Part shown: one piece after another, positions 6,163 through 9,433 of the stretch
Position numbering within the stretch: position 1 is the stretch's first letter
Layout: the number at the start of each line of letters is the position of its first letter
Origin: Chloroflexota bacterium
GTDB taxonomy: Bacteria > Chloroflexota > Anaerolineae > Fen-1058
DNA length: 9,433 nucleotides
NCBI GenBank assembly: GCA_016219235.1
Contig: JACRBO010000371.1
Span: forward strand, 1-9,433
Direction: 5' to 3'
The notes under the pieces: model-generated
Seen by the model: only the letters and a program-made list of their open reading frames with translations
Told to the model about the DNA's origin: nothing
Databases searched by the model: none
Translations under genes and position numbers: made by a program

Positions 6163-7170
6163 ATGACCAACTTCACAGACGCCGTCACTGACGGCCAAAA
6201 ATTTGCATTACCCACTTTCATTCGCGGGCCATGGACGCAGGCCGCCCGCCAGCTCGCCATCGATAAAGAATGCTTGCAGCACTTCATCGACTACTTCGGC
6301 AAGGCCATGAAGACGCGGCGCTGGTCGCCGTGGCACGATCTGCCGCTCAAGGAAATGAAGGAGTTCGGTCAGCGCCTCGGCGCCGAAACCGTCAACCTGA
6401 TCGAAGGCTTCCTCGGCATCGAAGAGTATGTCGGCGATTACGTAGAAGAAGGCCTGGAGATGTTCCGCAACAACCGCACGCGCCGCAATCTGCAATTGCA
6501 ATGGGGGGCGGAGGAAATGAAGCACGGCGTGGCCTGGGAGATGACTTTGCTGCATTCGGGTCTGCGCTCTGAAGAGCAGCTCAAAGACTACTGCGATAAA
6601 ATCCAGCAGCATCGCTGGACGCTCAAGAATCATGCGGGCACCGATACCCCGCTCGGCGTGTCGGTGTATGCCATGGTGCAGGAGCGCGCCACGTTCTTCA
6701 ACTATCAGGAAACCCGCGCCCGTATCCGCAGTGAATACGGCCTGCCCGACAAGCCCACCAAGGAAGAATCAACGCGCGGCTATGAGGTCGGCGCGTCGGA
6801 GGCCTTCCGCATCGTCGGCGTGGACGAGATCGCCCATCACGGTATCTTCTTGCAGATCGTCATGACGCATCTCAAATACATGCCGGAAAAAGCGCTCGAC
6901 GTGATGCAGCAAGTCTTCGGCGGTTTCAAGATGCCGTCGCTGCGGCTGATTCCCAATGCCCGTAACTTCATTCACGCCGTCGCTCAAACGGGCCTTCACA
7001 CCGCCGAACGTCACCTGAAGTTTATTCACAATCCGGTGTTGAAGTCGCTGGGGCTGGAAGACAACGAGGCCTTCAATCGCGCCGTGCAGGCGGCCAAGTT
7101 ATTGCCGGAAGGCTTCGGCCCCGATCAAGTAAAGCTGGGTCGCACAGGGGAGTTTGTGATCGCGTATTAG
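6163..7170 (+). CDS. Soluble acyl-ACP desaturase (ferritin-like di-iron, fatty acid desaturase type 2)
   Basis: A 335-residue enzyme predicted to put a cis double bond into a fatty acyl chain carried on ACP, using O2 and reduced ferredoxin, in the cytoplasm. The di-iron ligands of the plant stearoyl-ACP desaturase type can be followed: E-E-x-x-x-x-Y around Glu87, E-E-M-K-H-G with Glu118 and His121, Q-E-R-A-T-F with Glu174 (identical to the plant motif), and D-E-I-A-H-H with Glu222 and His225. All six ligand positions are filled, so it should be active. It has no membrane segment, unlike membrane desaturases. ATG 6163 is preceded by the purine-rich GGAAGAG at 6154-6160. Length fits bacterial members, including the mycobacterial DesA1/DesA2 type. 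It is a single-gene unit with its own promoter and terminator. The position of the double bond cannot be read from the sequence. Confidence 0.92.
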   Translation: MTNFTDAVTDGQKFALPTFIRGPWTQAARQLAIDKECLQHFIDYFGKAMKTRRWSPWHDLPLKEMKEFGQRLGAETVNLIEGFLGIEEYVGDYVEEGLEMFRNNRTRRNLQLQWGAEEMKHGVAWEMTLLHSGLRSEEQLKDYCDKIQQHRWTLKNHAGTDTPLGVSVYAMVQERATFFNYQETRARIRSEYGLPDKPTKEESTRGYEVGASEAFRIVGVDEIAHHGIFLQIVMTHLKYMPEKALDVMQQVFGGFKMPSLRLIPNARNFIHAVAQTGLHTAERHLKFIHNPVLKSLGLEDNEAFNRAVQAAKLLPEGFGPDQVKLGRTGEFVIAY

Positions 7171-7181
7171 TGCCAATTGTC

Positions 7182-7209
7182 ATTGCAAACCGCCACGCAG
7201 CGAAGCAAT
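7182..7209. repeat. Possible remnant of a dispersed ATTGC...GAAGCAAT repeat
   Basis: ATTGC at 7182-7186 pairs with GCAAT at 7205-7209, and the second arm sits in CGAAGCAATCTAG. This resembles the common dispersed repeats with an ATTGCGA...GCGAAGCAATCT pattern found in many bacteria. It lies between the desaturase stop and its terminator. Confidence 0.4.
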
Positions 7210-7238
7210 CTAGCATTTGATTGCAGCGAGCACATGGC

Positions 7239-7269
7239 AAAACTCGCCTCCAAATCGGAGGCGAGTTTT
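7239..7269. terminator. Strong intrinsic terminator after the desaturase
   Basis: AAAACTCGCCTCC (7239-7251) and GGAGGCGAGTTTT (7257-7269) form a perfect 13-bp stem around a 5-nt AAATC loop, followed by another T. The GC-rich core with a T-run on one side and an A-run on the other makes it a textbook Rho-independent terminator on the plus strand and possibly on both. Confidence 0.93.
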
Positions 7270-7311
7270 TGCTATCCGTCTTCTTCAAAAAGATTGCGAC
7301 AAAACTTGTAC

Positions 7312-7339
7312 TTGACTCACCTTCGATCAGTGCTACTGT
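7312..7339 (+). promoter_or_regulatory. Putative promoter of the secreted-protein gene pair
   Basis: TTGACT (7312-7317), a 16-bp spacer, and TACTGT (7334-7339) preceded by TGC, an extended -10 pattern. It lies 43 nt beyond the desaturase terminator and points at the secreted genes. A start near 7346 would leave a leader of about 300 nt. The -10 box matches the consensus only partly. Confidence 0.4.
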
Positions 7340-7460
7340 AATATCAACAAATAGCCACCGGCACACGCACCTTCGCCAGACGGCCTCCTGTCTTCTGGTT
7401 TCATCGCACTCATTCTCGATCGTCCTCGACGCGATGACCTTACGACGAAAGGTGCGTGCC

Positions 7461-7538
7461 ATGAAAAGCATTCCCTTCCTCAGTGGTGTGCTTGCTGTAA
7501 ATAATCGATCACTTCCACCACCCAACGGCCCAATCTGA
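7461..7538 (+). CDS. Possible 25-residue leader peptide
   Basis: ATG 7461 is preceded by AAAGG at 7448-7452 with 8-nt spacing and opens a 25-codon frame ending in TGA. The peptide starts M-K-S-I-P-F-L-S-G-V-L-A-V and ends P-P-P-N-G-P-I. Three prolines in a row near the end is a known ribosome-stalling motif, so a cis-acting leader peptide is imaginable. There is no family match I recognise, and a random short ORF is the main alternative. Confidence 0.25.
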   Translation: MKSIPFLSGVLAVNNRSLPPPNGPI

Positions 7539-7568
7539 ATCTTGGCATCTGACGAATCACCCGCACTT

Positions 7569-7582
7569 GGGGCACGTGCCCC
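7569..7582. promoter_or_regulatory. 14-bp perfect palindrome, possible operator
   Basis: GGGGCACGTGCCCC is a perfect palindrome with a CACGTG centre, 62 bp before the secreted-protein start. It has no loop, so it is better read as a DNA-binding site for a dimeric regulator than as an RNA hairpin. No regulator is identified. Confidence 0.35.
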
Positions 7583-7644
7583 GGGTATTCGCATGGTCGT
7601 TCTTGTCTGAATTAGCATTTCGCTACCCCAGCTGGAGGATACTC

Positions 7645-8499
7645 ATGTTCAAGCGAAACTTTGTCCAATTAGCCTGCATGACTGTAGTGGTGATGGCCTT
7701 GTTGTTCTTGCCCGCAACGTCCAATCAGGCAACGAACGTTGCAACGGGACAAATGGCCTTGGCGTTGCAAGCGCCGCCGTTCGTGAACGTCGTCCACGCG
7801 GCACAAGCCAGGCCAGCGGCGTTCGACCTCGGCGCGTATCTTGACCAGGAAGCAGGCATCTCAGCGTACTTCCATTCGCCCGATGCAATCACTTTGAGTT
7901 TAGTACGAGGTCAGTTTCGCACGATCGAGTTGGAGACACCGGATTACATTATTGGGTCAGTGGCTGTACCAAATTACAGCGAGAATTTTGATGTACATGT
8001 GTACGTTAGCGCAAACGGTTGGATCCTAGCATATTACTTAAGAAGTGATCTTACCAACAAAATAATCGCTATTAGGTCCCAAACTATCGATACAACAAAA
8101 TTGAAAACTGTCGTAGGACAAATAGCAGGCGCGGCTGGAGCCCCTTTCATCGATGTAACCTATTACGATTTTCGCTATCCTAACGCAACTAATATGTTGT
8201 TTGTCGCTGAAGATCAGTTAAACGGCAATGATTTCACAATCCAGCTGCCATCAAGTTTTGGCTACTTTGATCGAGGATGGTCCATGTTGTGCACCAATAA
8301 TGCTGGAGGTGCTGATTATTTCACGGTTGACGGAGTAGACAAACAGCCAAGTGCAACCTATGGTAATTCCGCTTACTACGGAACTTTAACCGTTTCCGAA
8401 CTTCTACCGGATACCCCCCATACTATCGCTGTCGGTTGTGGTGGGTATCAGGCGAATCCTGCCTACGGAGTCCTCATCATCACATACAGGGTGCCATGA
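7645..8499 (+). CDS. Exported protein of unknown function
   Basis: A 284-residue protein that I do not assign to a family. Start 7645 is clear: GGAGG at 7634-7638 lies 6 nt upstream, and the protein then opens with a signal peptide (M-F-K-R-N-F, hydrophobic to about residue 23, likely cut shortly after). The next 35 residues are Ala/Gln-rich and low in structure. The rest looks beta-rich with many aromatic residues (Y-Y-D-F-R-Y-P-N-A-T-N at 173-183) and two Cys (216, 265) that could pair outside the cell. The last part, S-E-L-L-P-D-T-P-H-T-I-A-V-G-C near 251-265, resembles the end of an Ig-like or Fn3-like fold. From about 7920 to 8280 the gene is AT-rich (near 42% GC by hand count) and uses TTA, AGA and AGG codons, unlike its neighbours, suggesting foreign origin. 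It overlaps the next gene by ATGA. Confidence 0.75.
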   Translation: MFKRNFVQLACMTVVVMALLFLPATSNQATNVATGQMALALQAPPFVNVVHAAQARPAAFDLGAYLDQEAGISAYFHSPDAITLSLVRGQFRTIELETPDYIIGSVAVPNYSENFDVHVYVSANGWILAYYLRSDLTNKIIAIRSQTIDTTKLKTVVGQIAGAAGAPFIDVTYYDFRYPNATNMLFVAEDQLNGNDFTIQLPSSFGYFDRGWSMLCTNNAGGADYFTVDGVDKQPSATYGNSAYYGTLTVSELLPDTPHTIAVGCGGYQANPAYGVLIITYRVP

Positions 8500-9347
8500 T
8501 GAACACAAAGATTGTTCTCACCCTAGTCATCGCGGTTTTGTTGATCGTGATGCTGTTGTTGTTACTGCCAATGCCGGCGAGCGGGCAAATACCACCGAGC
8601 TTCATCATTACCAATGCGGACGCCACGACATACGTGACGACGACGTTGACAATGCCGATCCCAGACATCCCGTCGCGCTTCGTGGTGCAATATGCGAATG
8701 GCATGCGCTTCTACAGCGTGCCGCCCATCTCCAGCACGTTACTCACGCTGATGGGACAGGTCTCCGAACGCTTTGTGATTCAGTACGCCAACGCTGATCG
8801 CTTCTATGGCTTCACCTATCCAGTCGGAATGATCAGCGACACCGTTCCGCCGCAAATTACGGGTACGGTCACGTGTATCACAGGCGCGACTGACACCATC
8901 ACGGTTTCGTGGATGACCAATGAGTATGCTGACGGGGCAGTCTTGTACGGCACACTGGCCGGAGTGTACACTCGGACGGTCTCAAATCCGCTCTACTTCA
9001 AGCTGCATACCTTCACACTTAACGGGTTGCGATTTGGCATCGATTATCACTATGTGGTCAGCGACACAGATCGCAGTGGAAACAGTTTTTTGAGTCCAGA
9101 GTATACCTGCACCATTCCGGCGCCTCCTCCTCCTAACTCGCCTTCCAGCCTAAATGCGACGGCGGTCTCGGAAACGCAGATCAATTTGACGTGGCAGGAC
9201 AATTCGTCCGACGAGACAGATTTCCATGTCGAGCGTTCGCCAGACGGAATAGGTTGGACGGGGATTTACACGGCAAGTGTCAACACGTCTAGCTGCGAGC
9301 CGACCGTGCATATTGCATGTTCGTCCGCCAGTGCATCGTGCATGTGA
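8496..9347 (+). CDS. Exported RFV-QYAN repeat / Fn3 protein, probably truncated at its 3' end
   Basis: A 283-residue exported protein, probably a cell-surface or secreted binding module. The ATG at 8496 overlaps the upstream stop (ATGA); a second ATG at 8499 is equally near AGGG at 8488-8491. A signal peptide spans residues 1-29 (long Leu/Val run, then P-M-P-A-S-G). Two copies of a 13-residue motif follow, R-F-V-V-Q-Y-A-N-G-M-R-F-Y (61-73) and R-F-V-I-Q-Y-A-N-A-D-R-F-Y (92-104), 31 residues apart. Residues 115-207 form an Fn3-like domain beginning D-T-V-P-P-Q-I; a proline linker (208-213) leads to a second Fn3 (215 on: P-S-S-L-N-A-T-A-V, I-N-L-T-W-Q-D-N-S-S-D-E-T). That second domain stops after about residue 265, where family members continue with a S-Y-T-D-T-G-L-type strand; a Ser/Cys-rich unlike tail of about 18 residues follows. 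Disruption by an insertion is the likeliest reading. Confidence 0.78.
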   Translation: MMNTKIVLTLVIAVLLIVMLLLLLPMPASGQIPPSFIITNADATTYVTTTLTMPIPDIPSRFVVQYANGMRFYSVPPISSTLLTLMGQVSERFVIQYANADRFYGFTYPVGMISDTVPPQITGTVTCITGATDTITVSWMTNEYADGAVLYGTLAGVYTRTVSNPLYFKLHTFTLNGLRFGIDYHYVVSDTDRSGNSFLSPEYTCTIPAPPPPNSPSSLNATAVSETQINLTWQDNSSDETDFHVERSPDGIGWTGIYTASVNTSSCEPTVHIACSSASASCM

Positions 9348-9378
9348 AAACTGCTAGAACCGCCAGTGCATGTTGCAC
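9300..9378 (+). repeat. Three copies of a 19-nt unit with GTGCA-N3-TGCAY core
   Basis: Related 19-nt units occur at 9300-9318, 9325-9343 and 9360-9378. Each begins CCGmCm and carries the near-palindrome GTGCA-N3-TGCAY (centres TAT, TCG and TGT). Units two and three share an exact 12-nt block, CCGCCAGTGCAT. Gaps are 6 and 16 nt, too short for CRISPR spacers. They overlap the unlike 3' tail of the Fn3 gene and the sequence after it, and could be binding sites at the end of a mobile element or for a regulator. Confidence 0.7.
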
Positions 9379-9393
9379 TTGAGTGGCGGGTTC
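9357..9393. repeat. Stem-loop at the right edge of the window
   Basis: GAACCGCCA at 9357-9365 pairs with TGGCGGGTTC at 9384-9393 with a single bulged G, and inside it GTGCA (9366-9370) pairs with TGCAC (9374-9378) around a TGT loop. It directly follows the truncated Fn3 gene. No T-run follows, so it is not a typical terminator; subterminal stem-loops of this size occur in some transposable elements. Confidence 0.55.
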
Positions 9394-9433
9394 AACTGAT
9401 CTTCCTGGGTATTTCATGATCTCTTTGAAAGTC

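Larger units (their letters stand above)
7346..7644 (+). other. Long untranslated leader before the secreted gene pair
   Basis: About 300 nt between the putative promoter and the first secreted gene contain no recognisable protein gene. The stretch holds a possible 25-codon ORF (7461-7538), a 14-bp palindrome (7569-7582) and, at its end, a strong ribosome site (GGAGG at 7634-7638). I do not recognise a known riboswitch fold. Confidence 0.5.

Noticed and set aside
7221..7538. Plus-strand 105-codon frame starting before the terminator
   Set aside because: It crosses the intrinsic terminator and has no domain character; only its in-frame 3' part (from 7461) has a fair ribosome site and is listed separately with low confidence.
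7073..7618. Minus-strand open frame of 181 codons across the desaturase end and the intergenic region
   Set aside because: It reads through the desaturase, the terminator hairpin and the leader, has no domain character, and its middle is the translation of a dispersed-repeat-like stretch.
9300..9393. CRISPR array at the right edge
   Set aside because: The repeat units diverge and are separated by only 6 and 16 nt, with no uniform spacers and no cas gene.
9354..9396. Integron attC site
   Set aside because: The stem-loop lacks the paired RYYYAAC/GTTRRRY core sites in the right orientation and the typical extrahelical bases.

Overview
The window looks like a bacterial chromosome segment of fairly high GC content (about 65% in a hand-counted line of the kinase gene), with an accessory, AT-richer right end. 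Gene content fits an environmental Chloroflexota-like organism: a soluble acyl-ACP desaturase, long PAS/GAF hybrid kinases, and secreted Fn3 proteins with RFV-QYAN repeats. This assignment is inference, because no rRNA or other marker gene is present.

Layout. (1) Positions 1-403 are the right end of an ISAs1-family insertion sequence: the transposase C-terminus and a probable terminal inverted repeat. (2) Positions 480-4266 hold a two-gene signalling operon read from a clear TTGACC-N17-TACAAT promoter. A membrane PAS-GAF-HisKA-HATPase-REC hybrid kinase overlaps by ATGA a soluble REC-HisKA-HATPase protein. No DNA-binding output is seen. (3) Positions 4267-4429 are a convergent gap with a dispersed-repeat-like hairpin. 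(4) Positions 4430-5883, minus strand, hold an ATGA-coupled pair: a HAD pyrimidine-5'-nucleotidase-like hydrolase, probably read from a leaderless mRNA, then a GctA-type CoA-transferase A subunit with no B subunit beside it. (5) Positions 5884-6162 are a divergent promoter region with two hairpins whose 12-bp cores are reverse complements of each other. (6) Positions 6163-7269 hold an acyl-ACP desaturase and a strong intrinsic terminator. (7) Positions 7270-7644 are a long leader with a promoter, a possible 25-residue ORF and a 14-bp perfect palindrome. (8) Positions 7645-9347 hold two ATGA-coupled genes for exported proteins. The first is unrecognised and partly AT-rich. The second has an RFV-QYAN repeat pair and Fn3 modules, and its last Fn3 module stops abruptly near 9290. 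(9) From about 9290 to the window end is non-homologous sequence with three copies of a 19-nt unit built around GTGCA-N3-TGCAY, the last inside a larger stem-loop. It may be the end of an inserted element or a regulatory array.

The kinases probably form a phosphorelay. The HAD/CoA-transferase pair and the desaturase are divergently transcribed, and acyl-group metabolism could link the latter two, but nothing here proves it. The right-hand secreted pair and the unexplained repeat array are the least ordinary parts. No CRISPR array, tRNA or rRNA was seen.
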